Source: Williamsia sp. (GTDB lineage: Bacteria; Bacteroidota; Bacteroidia; Chitinophagales; Chitinophagaceae). From it: a stretch of DNA of 64,000 bases. Positions within the stretch are counted from its first letter, which is position 1, and each line of letters begins with the position of its first letter. Positions 45,972-54,394 of the stretch are shown piece by piece. The position numbers were made by a program, and so were the translations under genes. The notes under the pieces were generated by a model. The model was given only the letters and a program-made list of their open reading frames with translations. It searched no databases and was not told the origin of the DNA. Where the stretch lies: positions 62,001-126,000 of the forward strand of contig JADCRZ010000017.1 in assembly GCA_015069695.1 (NCBI GenBank). The letters run 5' to 3'.

Positions 45972-47108
45972 TCAATTCTGCAGACTGTTTTTTATGGCTG
46001 CCTCCAGTTCTGCAGAGTAACCTACGGAAATAAAACTGATCTTTCCTTGTTTATCGATCAGTACATACTGCGGAACACCATTCACCTTGTAATCCCTTAC
46101 CAATCCTTCATTCCCTACAAGCATAGGAAACTTCAGTGCTCTCTTTTCGACAAACCGTTTTGCTGATTCAAGCTGCTTGAGATCATTCACCACACCAAAG
46201 ACCTGTAACCCTTTATCCTTGTAGGCGCTGTAAAGCTGCTCTACCTTGGGCATGGATTCAATACAGGGGCCACACCATACCTCCCAGAAATCCAACAGCA
46301 CAGCTTTGCCCTGCAGGCTTGCAGAAGCCACTTCGGAACCGCTGAAGGAAGACAAAACGAACGCCGGTGCGCTCGATCCTTTCAGGGCCAGCACAGACCG
46401 ATCCGGTTGAATATTCTGCTGGCTATAGCTCTTCAGGAACGCCGGTGCAGAAAAATCGTATTCAAAGGAGGGTGAGTTCACCTGGATGTCCGTAATCCGG
46501 TAATACAAATCCTGTACTTTACCCAACGTTTCCTGATGGCTTCTCATTGCCGTAGGCAACATAGTCTTTTTGTCGATTGTTACTGTCTTGGATCGTTTTG
46601 TTACATCATACGCCTTCAGATCCGGATAGTTGAATAAGATATAAATGTTTTGACCCTCTCCCCACGCTTTCATGCTGATGGCTTTGGCAGTATCAAGAGA
46701 GATCAAGTCTGTCAGTATGATCTGTCCTCCCGGGCTTCCCAGTACATGCGGAATGTCTGAGGATCGCGTGATAAGCCGGTAAGTCCTTTGCTCGTCATCG
46801 GTGTCATAGGCAGTATGTCCGTCATAGACGCTTTCGCCACGATATCCATCCTTTCTACCTAGAAATAAAAAGCCAAAAACCGAATCTTCCCTGGCTATCC
46901 GGATCATAGCCTTCCCGGTACTTCGGCGTGTATCCCCTGTTGTAAACGTATCGGTGCGAGCCAATGTGTAAGACACCGTTTTGAGTGACTGTTGAGCTTT
47001 CCAGACACCACGGATAATATCATGCGCATCCAGGTTTGTAACAGTACCCTGGCACACAGCCATTGCAGTCAGTATCAGCGTATAGAATAAAAGGATAGCC
47101 GGTTTCAT
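45972..47108 (-). CDS. TlpA-like thioredoxin-domain protein, exported
   Basis: A protein of 378 aa from the ATG at 47108 (MKPAILLFYTLILTAMAVCQ, a signal peptide). Starts at 47117 or 47147 would add short leads. The first ~230 residues resemble the outer-membrane lipoprotein-sorting/DUF2092-like half-beta-barrel found in Bacteroidota proteins of this kind. The C-terminal 140 residues are a thioredoxin fold with FWEVWCGPCIESMP, the redox CxxC, then FVEKRALKFPMLVGNEG and VNGVPQYVLIDKQGKI with the cis-proline. It likely reduces or oxidises periplasmic thiols. It is monocistronic. Confidence 0.85.
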   Translation of the reverse strand: MKPAILLFYTLILTAMAVCQGTVTNLDAHDIIRGVWKAQQSLKTVSYTLARTDTFTTGDTRRSTGKAMIRIAREDSVFGFLFLGRKDGYRGESVYDGHTAYDTDDEQRTYRLITRSSDIPHVLGSPGGQIILTDLISLDTAKAISMKAWGEGQNIYILFNYPDLKAYDVTKRSKTVTIDKKTMLPTAMRSHQETLGKVQDLYYRITDIQVNSPSFEYDFSAPAFLKSYSQQNIQPDRSVLALKGSSAPAFVLSSFSGSEVASASLQGKAVLLDFWEVWCGPCIESMPKVEQLYSAYKDKGLQVFGVVNDLKQLESAKRFVEKRALKFPMLVGNEGLVRDYKVNGVPQYVLIDKQGKISFISVGYSAELEAAIKNSLQN

Positions 47109-47233
47109 CTTACCCATTTTTGTTGAAGCTGGCTTAAATATAACCAATCCCGGTGGTTTATATGGCGGGGAAGAAAAAGATCACCGTAAACGCAATCTGT
47201 GCAGGGTTTTGCTGAACCTTTCAGTCCTGTTTT

Positions 47234-48880
47234 TTAATATTCATATTTTGCTGATGCAACATCAGGATTTGCTCCGTAGTAATACAACGCGCCATAACTC
47301 CAGTTTGCCCCTTGTATACCCGGGAAATTCGGCCTGTCCATGGTGAGTAAAACATACCGGTAAGGAAACCCTTCCGGAAGCGGAACAATGCTTGCCCATA
47401 CACGTCCTGCGGGCTTTGGCCAGTGCGGTTGCAGATGGAGGTTCAGCTCACCCAACAAACGGAGGTCCGGATATGAGTGTGCACGGAGATTGCCCAGTCC
47501 GCCCATAAAAGCGTAATAATGCTGTCCTATCTTCTGAATGGAAGTGCCGGTTGAATTCATAGAAATGGGCGGAGCTACGGGAGCGAACTTACCATCCCAT
47601 GTGTCCGACTCAAACGTGCGGGAAGTAATGGTTCCATTTACAAATGCGCTGGTCAGCAATCGCCATTTTTTTACGCTTGCATCGTAAAATATACAAGGGT
47701 CTTCATTGTGCCCGGCAATGCTTTCAGGCTCGATGCGTTTTGCTTTCATGACCGAGAAGCCGCGGCGGGGATCTTTGGAAGTGCTGGCGAGCACCAGCCC
47801 GGTACCAGACCGCCCCTCCGTATTGGCAGTTCCTCCGAAATCACAACCATAGGCCCGCCACTCTTTTGCATCCCGGTCGTAGAAAAGATGCGATGCATAA
47901 TCATTTCTTAGCAGCCCGTCCCCATGATCGAATACAATCATCCCTTCAAACCGGACATCGAACACGGAAGGATCCAAACTCATCACCCCTTGTGCAGATT
48001 GAGCAATATCAATCCCCCTGCAGGTAAATGTGAACCAAAGTCTTCCCTGATCCAGATAAGGACTCAAATCTTCATGAGAGATCAAGCGGATGTCTGCCTG
48101 ACCGATCCCGGAGGAAAGAAAAGAGCGGGCACCGGCAATCACTGCAGTACCCCGCAGGTTTGAAATGATGTTGAATGTTGATTCCTGCAGCGTTTTTACC
48201 ACCCGTAAATCAAGTATCCTGCTAAAGTCTTCTTTTGTAGGTACAGAACCTGTATATTTTGTTTCACCATGCTCTTCAATGAAAACTCCTACTGATCTGC
48301 CATATAGCTGCGCCCTTAATTTAAACGCACCTGTTGGCACCAAGGATGTATACTTGACCTCCCGCTCGATAACAGCATCACTATATATTCTCAGGTAGAT
48401 GCCTTGCTCGGAAGGGCCTGATCTAACGACGACCTGTACCCGATCTCTCAAACCCTGCCGGGCCAGCTCAAAACCGATTTCCGTCACGTCCTTTTTATCA
48501 GGCATAATTGAGCTGATATCCAGTTCATACGTCGCATAAGGATAAACGCCACCCACATAAAAGCTGACCGGCCCCTTGCCGCAATCTTTGTTTAGAACCA
48601 GCTCACCATGGGTGATTTGCGCCCGAAACGAGGTATCACATACGGGAGTTGCATCCGGTGAGGTGGCAAAAGCAGGATGCATGGATGGAAAGGAAACAAT
48701 TTCAGCCGGCACGAATGCAGACAGCGGCACATTGTTCGAAAAGACAAACCGCCGTACGGCAAGCCGCTGAAACCTGAGATCCAAAGGATTCACCTGGGGC
48801 CCGGAACTATCAGCATGCTGCGCCCACAAGCCACCACTTGAAACAATGACAAGCAGGAGCAGTAATTTTATTTTCATCAT
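47234..48880 (-). CDS. Exported protein with five-bladed-propeller-like C-terminal half (GH43/GH32-like fold)
   Basis: A 548-aa protein with a signal peptide (MMKIKLLLLLVIVSSGGLWA). Residues about 25-270 form beta-rich modules without family assignment (FYVGGVYPYATYELDI, FKLRAQLYGRSVGVFIEEHG). From about residue 310 there are blades such as SHLFYDRDAKEWRAYGCDFG, HNEDPCIFYDASVKKWRLLT, IQKIGQHYYAFMGGLGNLRA and YGALYYYGANP, as in GH43/GH32-type sugar-binding propellers. No clear triad of acids can be assigned, so it may be a binding protein. I cannot name a substrate. Confidence 0.65.
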   Translation of the reverse strand: MMKIKLLLLLVIVSSGGLWAQHADSSGPQVNPLDLRFQRLAVRRFVFSNNVPLSAFVPAEIVSFPSMHPAFATSPDATPVCDTSFRAQITHGELVLNKDCGKGPVSFYVGGVYPYATYELDISSIMPDKKDVTEIGFELARQGLRDRVQVVVRSGPSEQGIYLRIYSDAVIEREVKYTSLVPTGAFKLRAQLYGRSVGVFIEEHGETKYTGSVPTKEDFSRILDLRVVKTLQESTFNIISNLRGTAVIAGARSFLSSGIGQADIRLISHEDLSPYLDQGRLWFTFTCRGIDIAQSAQGVMSLDPSVFDVRFEGMIVFDHGDGLLRNDYASHLFYDRDAKEWRAYGCDFGGTANTEGRSGTGLVLASTSKDPRRGFSVMKAKRIEPESIAGHNEDPCIFYDASVKKWRLLTSAFVNGTITSRTFESDTWDGKFAPVAPPISMNSTGTSIQKIGQHYYAFMGGLGNLRAHSYPDLRLLGELNLHLQPHWPKPAGRVWASIVPLPEGFPYRYVLLTMDRPNFPGIQGANWSYGALYYYGANPDVASAKYEY

Positions 48881-49012
48881 TCAAGTTTGTCAAAGTATTT
48901 CAAATGGGGTATAAATCTAAAACAGGAGATCCAAACAGCCAAAAGCCCCTGACAACCGATGATTACTGCAGCACTTGATCTGAATGTTTGAAAAAGATGC
49001 GTTCCGGCAACT

Positions 49013-49420
49013 TTACAACCTGGAATACGTTTCATCATCAACGGGTTCCAGCCACTCCGGTTTACCGGCTGTGATAGCGATGTGTTCAAACCAGCTATCT
49101 TTTGTTGCCCCATGCCAGTGTTTTACCCCGTCGTGGGTAACAATTACATCCCCGGCTTTTAAGAATTGAGCAGGTTTTCCTTCTTCCTGGTACCAACCCT
49201 CTCCACCCGTCACTAACAAAATCTGAAATCCATCCCGATGAATATGCCAGTTATTCCTGCAGCCTGGCTCAAAGGTCACATTCCCGACACCAACATTTAC
49301 TTTGGCGTCTGCAACCAACCCTTTAAGGTAACTCTGCCCCACAAAATACTGTGCATACGCATCGTTCTTTTCGCCTATCGGAAAAATGACGCCGTTTTTT
49401 ACGTCTTCATGTTTTGCCAA
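49013..49420 (-). CDS. Small cupin-domain protein
   Basis: A 135-aa single-domain cupin. Metal site motif 1 is NNWHIHRDGFQILLVTGGEGWYQEEG, with His64-His66-type ligands and Gln instead of Glu at the usual position. Motif 2 is GDVIVTHDGVKHWHGA. Similar proteins are annotated as cupin/carboxymuconolactone-linked or dioxygenase-like. Cytoplasmic. No operon partner is apparent, and the substrate is unknown. Confidence 0.85.
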   Translation of the reverse strand: MAKHEDVKNGVIFPIGEKNDAYAQYFVGQSYLKGLVADAKVNVGVGNVTFEPGCRNNWHIHRDGFQILLVTGGEGWYQEEGKPAQFLKAGDVIVTHDGVKHWHGATKDSWFEHIAITAGKPEWLEPVDDETYSRL

Positions 49421-49624
49421 TTTATACCTCCATTGAATTTAATTAGACGAATGATTTACTGATTGGAATTTATTTCCTTCCGTATACAGGAAACTTGCTA
49501 TGTTCTCCGCAACCGTTTTCTGGTAAAAAAAGAAACAGGGAAAAAAGCACAGGCGTATATACAGGCAAAGCTGATCCATGTAACATTACAGAATAATTGC
49601 ACATGTTACTACGATGAAGCGATA

Positions 49625-50446
49625 CTAATTTAACAATAAAACAGCCGTAAAATTGTCCGTGTAAGGCTTGGTAAGGAGATCGTCATACGTAATGGCTTTT
49701 AATTCCTCACTCAAGATCTGTGAATAGTAGGGCTTAATCGAATTGATAATTTTTTTCATTTCACCCAAACGCACGGTGGCATCCAGGTAAGGAGCATGTA
49801 AGGAGAGATGGATATTGGGTTTGTATTTTTCCAGGTATTCAACCATGGTAGGAAGGAGCTCAAACTCTCCTCCCTCAATATCTATTTTTATGAAATCAAT
49901 CTTGAAATCTATGTTTTCTGAGAATTCCATCCACGTTCTGGATTGAATACTGACATTTTTCGCATGATGGGTGTCAAGCAAACTGCTCATACTATCACCC
50001 AGATTACCGCCAAAGGAAGACATCTTTAATGATCCATTCCTGCTGCTGAGCGCATAATTGTTTAATATAACATTGGGGGTTTTGTTGATCGAGACGTGCT
50101 TATTTAATTGACGGAAAGCGATGGGGTCGGGTTCGAAAGCGATCACTTTGTTTACCAAAGGGGCACAGTACAGCACGGTTGGGCCAATCCATGCACCGAT
50201 GTCTACATAATTATAATGCTTCTTTAGAAATTTATTAAAGATAATAAAGGTCTCCTTTTCATAGTTCCCCTCGTTAAACTGCATCCAAAACCAAAAATAC
50301 CTGAACGAGGGGGTTATCTTGAATTCGATGTCATTGTTCTTTACGAGTACGTACCCTTTTAATTTCCCCATAAGAAAAGACCACCAGTATGAAATTCGCA
50401 GATTCAATAACCGGTATTTGATACGAGTTCTCAGGTTGAAAGCCAT
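49625..50446 (-). CDS. FkbM-family methyltransferase
   Basis: A 273-aa protein. Residues about 90-130 hold the SAM-binding motif YVDIGAWIGPTVLYCAPLVN followed by KVIAFEPDPIAFRQLNKHV. An IDFIKIDIEGGEFELLP segment near 200 is the second family motif. The family O-methylates sugars or small molecules. Codon use and AT content are somewhat higher than in neighbours, suggesting transfer. It stands alone. Confidence 0.85.
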   Translation of the reverse strand: MAFNLRTRIKYRLLNLRISYWWSFLMGKLKGYVLVKNNDIEFKITPSFRYFWFWMQFNEGNYEKETFIIFNKFLKKHYNYVDIGAWIGPTVLYCAPLVNKVIAFEPDPIAFRQLNKHVSINKTPNVILNNYALSSRNGSLKMSSFGGNLGDSMSSLLDTHHAKNVSIQSRTWMEFSENIDFKIDFIKIDIEGGEFELLPTMVEYLEKYKPNIHLSLHAPYLDATVRLGEMKKIINSIKPYYSQILSEELKAITYDDLLTKPYTDNFTAVLLLN

Positions 50447-51074
50447 ATAGTGTCTTTTATATGGTTAAAATTGTACCATTTATCCCTGACCAATGCCGAA
50501 CTATAGAGAATGACTACATTATTTATCTGGGTAACCTGTTGTTTCTAAATAATCCAAAGGGGGATGGTACAAGTCGGTGAATATAGTTTAAAGGCGGATA
50601 CAGTCAAAAAATTTTTTTAATGATGCACTCAGGACTATTTTTGATCCCCTGATTTATTCAACCTGGTTTGCAATAGTACAGGCATCAGCAGCAGCGCTGG
50701 CTCTGCGTTCATTTTTCCGATTAGTACATAACTTCAACAATGCATTTCAATCTCACATTTGCGCCCGGCTACATGTTCAGTGAATTCCATGCCTTCGCAA
50801 ATACCCGCCAGTTGGGTGCAAACCAATCAACATTTACGAGTAATCCTTTTGGGAACAGGATTCGTTTACGGCAACTGACTATGTTTTTCTCGCCCAAGCT
50901 ACCTGTTGTCAGAATTTTAATTTCTGTTTGGTATTGGGAGCCTGGTTCTATACAAATCCGGGCAAAGGAATGCAAATCATGCCGGGGAGATCTTCCGTTT
51001 TTGATAGCATAGATGCTTCCGCCATAGATTGTGCATCGGTCCTCTTCGGTGTTACCCAAAAAAATCTCACCTTC
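50447..51074. other. Gap of ~630 bases upstream of the ACS transporter
   Basis: No gene is recognised. A minus-strand frame ending at 50769 (178 aa, running into the transporter gene on the other strand) has a coding-like stretch (GEIFLGNTEEDRCTIYGG, ICIEPGSQYQTEIKILTTG) but no family that I know. It may be the degraded end of a lost gene. The first part (50460-50640) is AT-rich and carries the FkbM promoter. Confidence 0.35.
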
Positions 51075-52358
51075 ATGCCGAAAATATATAACCACGTGGA
51101 AAAAACACTTGCCCGATCCCGTTGGTACCGGTTGATACCGATTGCTTTTATTACTTACAGCCTTGCATATCTCGACCGGGCAAACTTTGGATTTGGTGCT
51201 GCCAGCGGCATGGCAGAGGACCTGCACATTACCAAGACCATGTCGTCGCTGCTGGGTTCCCTGTTTTTTCTTGGCTACTTTTTCTTCCAGGTTCCGGGTG
51301 CACATTATGCAGCCAATAAAAGCGCAAAGAAACTGATCTTCTGGTCCCTGATCTCATGGGGACTGCTGGCAACGTTCACCGGCATGGTCAACAATTTTTA
51401 CGCACTCGTGGTCATCCGCTTTATGCTGGGTGTGGTGGAAAGCGCCGTGATGCCTGCCATGCTGTTGTTCTTAAGCCGGTGGTTTACCAAATCAGAACGC
51501 TCCCGCGCCAATACGTTCCTGATTCTCGGCAATCCTGTAACAATACTCTGGATGTCGATATTATCCGGGTACCTGGTGAAGAGTGTTGGCTGGCGATGGA
51601 TGTTTATTCTGGAGGGAATTCCCGCTGTGGTGTGGGCATTCTTCTGGTGGTGGCTCGTTGACGACAAACCCAAAGACGCTACCTGGTTATCTGAACAGGA
51701 GAAACAGGATGTTGACGAACAATTGAAGCGCGAACAACAGGGGATCAAACCCGTTAAAAACTACCGCGAAGCATTTGCATCGCCAACGGTGTTGTTGCTT
51801 TGCCTCCAGTATGCATTGTGGAGCATCGGCGTGTACGGTTTTGTATTGTGGCTTCCTTACATTATCAAGTCGAGTCCGGATATGAATATCGTGACTACCG
51901 GGTGGTTGTCGTCAGTACCCTATGTGCTGGCGATCATTGCGATGTTGTCGGTTTCTTACCTCTCCGATAAAACATTAAACCGCAAAGGCTTCGTGTGGCC
52001 TTTCCTATTGGTGGGCTCCATTGCGTTCTATGCTTCGTACCTGGTCGGGACCTCCAATTTCTGGTTGTCATTTGCATTGCTCATCATAGCCGGCGGTGCG
52101 ATGTATGCACCTTACGGACCTTTCTTTGCAATAGTGCCCGAGATACTGCCAAGCAATGTTGCCGGTGGTGCGATGGCGCTGATAAACAGTTTGGGTGCGC
52201 TTGGCTCTTTTCTGGGATCGTTCCTGGTGGGTTATTTGAACGATAGCACGGGTGGGTTTGGCGCCTCCTATGTTTTCATGGCTGGTTCGCTGTTACTCTC
52301 GGCGATCATTACGCTTATTGCAGTAAAGAATAAAACAGGCTTGCGTGATTCTTTTTAA
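51075..52358 (+). CDS. MFS transporter of the anion:cation symporter (ACS/hexuronate-like) family
   Basis: A 427-aa 12-helix permease from the ATG at 51075 (MPKIYNHVEKTLARSRWYRL). An ORF start at 50928 would add 49 soluble residues. ITYSLAYLDRANFGFGAASG, the RWFTKSERSRANTFLILGNP loop, SVGWRWMFILEGIPAVVWAF and the short acidic central loop (DDKPKDATWLSEQEKQDVDE) are the classical features of ACS carriers such as hexuronate, phthalate and tartrate importers. Given the pectin genes 15-25 kb away, galacturonate or its oligomer breakdown products are a reasonable guess, but the distance makes it inference. Confidence 0.9.
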   Translation: MPKIYNHVEKTLARSRWYRLIPIAFITYSLAYLDRANFGFGAASGMAEDLHITKTMSSLLGSLFFLGYFFFQVPGAHYAANKSAKKLIFWSLISWGLLATFTGMVNNFYALVVIRFMLGVVESAVMPAMLLFLSRWFTKSERSRANTFLILGNPVTILWMSILSGYLVKSVGWRWMFILEGIPAVVWAFFWWWLVDDKPKDATWLSEQEKQDVDEQLKREQQGIKPVKNYREAFASPTVLLLCLQYALWSIGVYGFVLWLPYIIKSSPDMNIVTTGWLSSVPYVLAIIAMLSVSYLSDKTLNRKGFVWPFLLVGSIAFYASYLVGTSNFWLSFALLIIAGGAMYAPYGPFFAIVPEILPSNVAGGAMALINSLGALGSFLGSFLVGYLNDSTGGFGASYVFMAGSLLLSAIITLIAVKNKTGLRDSF

Positions 52359-52536
52359 CTGCAGAGAGACCAGAAAGCACGGATGCGTATTTTCAGGAAA
52401 TACTGAATCAAAATAGATAACCGTCGCTTTCAAAGGGCAGACTGCACCGGACAATGATTGATGATCTAAAACAGAGAACTCCCTGTTATCCGTAAATTTC
52501 TTTTTTGCATTTTTAAAACGATCTCACGGCCGGTCT

Positions 52537-52647
52537 TTATCGTTGCAGTACCAGTTTTGTGACCTGCACGCCATTGGGGCCCGTCAGTTTCACATAATAC
52601 AAACCTGCAGGCTGGTCGTACATGTCGAAGCCTGTATTTACATACTT
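52537..52647 (-). pseudogene. Isolated T9SS type A C-terminal tail remnant
   Basis: The minus strand reads NTGFDMYDQPAGLYYVKLTG then PNGVQVTKLVLQR and TAA at 52537-52539. G-x-Y-Y-V-K-L...V-x-K-L-V-L is the last ~35 residues of T9SS type A sorting domains. An in-frame stop lies just upstream of the Val-Asn-Thr stretch at about 52648. Only the tail of the cargo gene is left. Confidence 0.65.
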
Positions 52648-52702
52648 TAATTATTCTGCCGGAAAACGCTGACCATGCAAGCGCGTTTTTTTTCAACATT
52701 CG

Positions 52703-53087
<385 letters not shown>

Positions 53088-53123
53088 CTATGCAAAGATC
53101 TTTTCATTTGTCTGCCTGTATGG

Positions 53124-53158
53124 TATACAGATTCCGGGTTTATCTACCAATCTTGCTG
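53124..53158 (+). repeat. Imperfect direct repeat, copy A
   Basis: TATACAGATTCCGG then TTTnTCT-like bases and ACCAAT-TTGCTG: 29 of 35 positions match copy B at 57055-57089, in the same orientation and about 3.9 kb apart. The two copies bracket the oxidoreductase operon. See findings. Confidence 0.5.
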
Positions 53159-53217
53159 ATTACAAGGCGCTCATCAATGAAAGAATGCAGCGGTTGGCTC
53201 AAAGAGAGAGAGATATA

Positions 53218-53862
53218 CTATCTTGCCGGTGCATAGCCACCGGTGTTGATCCAGGTGTCCCATGCTGCAACAAACTCCTGGTAGTTCAGCGGCGGCAGTG
53301 AACGCCCTTCGCCGGGATCCCAACCCCATTTCACGAGGGTATCTCTGGCGTGTTCAATCAACTGCGCTTTGTTCTTGTGGCCGTTGCTTTTGTAATCCAT
53401 AATCTGCAATGCCAGTTCCCTTGGATTTTTATTCTGGAAAACCATTTTCATGTCAGCTGGCGGGAGGGCCCATTTCGGATTGCCCGGTGGTGTGCGCAAG
53501 CCCGGTGTATTGGTTGGCTGATGACAATTGGCACACTTCATCGCGTACACCCCATGCCCGCCGTTGCCCCGTCTGGGAAGCATCGCATGCAGGTGACTGT
53601 CGTCGTTTTGCAGCGGAACATCACCTGCCGGATGGCAGTTCATGCAGCGAGGATGCATCAACACTTTATACACCTCTTTGAATGCGGCCACAGATCTTGC
53701 GCTGTCTTTGAGCAGTTCTGTTTCTTCGTCACCGGCAATCCTTGCATGACTTGCTTTACGGGCCGGTCCGGAGATAGCCCCTGCAACGATGGAAACGAGC
53801 AGGGCCAGAATAACCATTGCCTTTTTTGGGAAACCGCGTTTATTGCCTTTTGGTTGTTGCAT
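53218..53862 (-). CDS. Di-haem cytochrome c-like protein of the molybdenum oxidoreductase operon
   Basis: A 214-aa protein with an N-terminal membrane anchor/signal (about residues 14-32, KKAMVILALLVSIVAGAIS). CMNCH (73-77) and CANCH (110-114) are covalent haem c sites, and Met residues nearby (HAMLPRRGN, ADMKMVF) could be axial ligands. It is the third gene after the molybdenum and 2Fe-2S subunits (26 bases after the latter). This arrangement is known for isoquinoline-1-oxidoreductase-like systems, where the cytochrome passes electrons from the 2Fe-2S subunit to the respiratory chain in the periplasm. Role inferred from position. Confidence 0.82.
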   Translation of the reverse strand: MQQPKGNKRGFPKKAMVILALLVSIVAGAISGPARKASHARIAGDEETELLKDSARSVAAFKEVYKVLMHPRCMNCHPAGDVPLQNDDSHLHAMLPRRGNGGHGVYAMKCANCHQPTNTPGLRTPPGNPKWALPPADMKMVFQNKNPRELALQIMDYKSNGHKNKAQLIEHARDTLVKWGWDPGEGRSLPPLNYQEFVAAWDTWINTGGYAPAR

Positions 53863-53888
53863 GCTTCTAAGATATATGATGGGAGTAT

Positions 53889-54362
53889 TTAGGTTTTCTC
53901 AGTCCCTTTCCGCTGTATGTCTGCGGCCCGGTGAATAGCATCGCGGATTCTCAGATAGGTTCCGCAGCGGCAAATGTTACCTGCCATTGCCGCATCAATA
54001 TCCGCGTCTGTTGGCGCTTTATTTTCCTTTAGAAGTACGGCCGCCGACATGACCTGACCCGCCTGGCAATAGCCGCATTGGGAAACGTCCAATTCCAACC
54101 AGGCTTTTTGCAATGGGTGATCCCCCTTTTCCGCCAGGCCTTCAATGGTTACCACTTTTTGCCCTGCCGCACGGCTCACTTTTGTAACGCAGGAGCGAAC
54201 GGCCTCACCGTTGAGGTGAATGGTGCAGGCACCACACTGTGCCACGCCGCATCCGTATTTTGTTCCAACAAGCCCAAGCGTATCACGAAGCACCCATAGC
54301 AAAGGCGTATCCTGATCGACGTCTACGTTGTAGTTTTTCTTATTGATGTTTAAGGTGATCAT
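53889..54362 (-). CDS. 2Fe-2S subunit of a molybdenum hydroxylase (isoquinoline 1-oxidoreductase alpha-type)
   Basis: A 157-aa protein with eight conserved cysteines: C38, C43, C46 and C58 bind the plant-ferredoxin-like cluster ([17 protein letters not shown]), and C96, C99, C131 and C133 bind the second cluster ([17 protein letters not shown]). Both clusters are complete. There is no signal peptide, so it is exported, if at all, together with the Tat-signal partner. It transfers electrons from the molybdopterin subunit to the cytochrome. It follows the large subunit by 32 bases. Confidence 0.92.
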   Translation of the reverse strand: MITLNINKKNYNVDVDQDTPLLWVLRDTLGLVGTKYGCGVAQCGACTIHLNGEAVRSCVTKVSRAAGQKVVTIEGLAEKGDHPLQKAWLELDVSQCGYCQAGQVMSAAVLLKENKAPTDADIDAAMAGNICRCGTYLRIRDAIHRAADIQRKGTEKT

Positions 54363-54394
54363 AGCAGATGGTTAGAAGACGAAAAATGATTTAA

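Noticed and set aside
50769-51305. 178-codon minus-strand frame running into the ACS transporter
   Set aside because: The right half is antisense to the transporter. The left half looks coding in part but no family is recognisable, so it is noted only in the gap entry.
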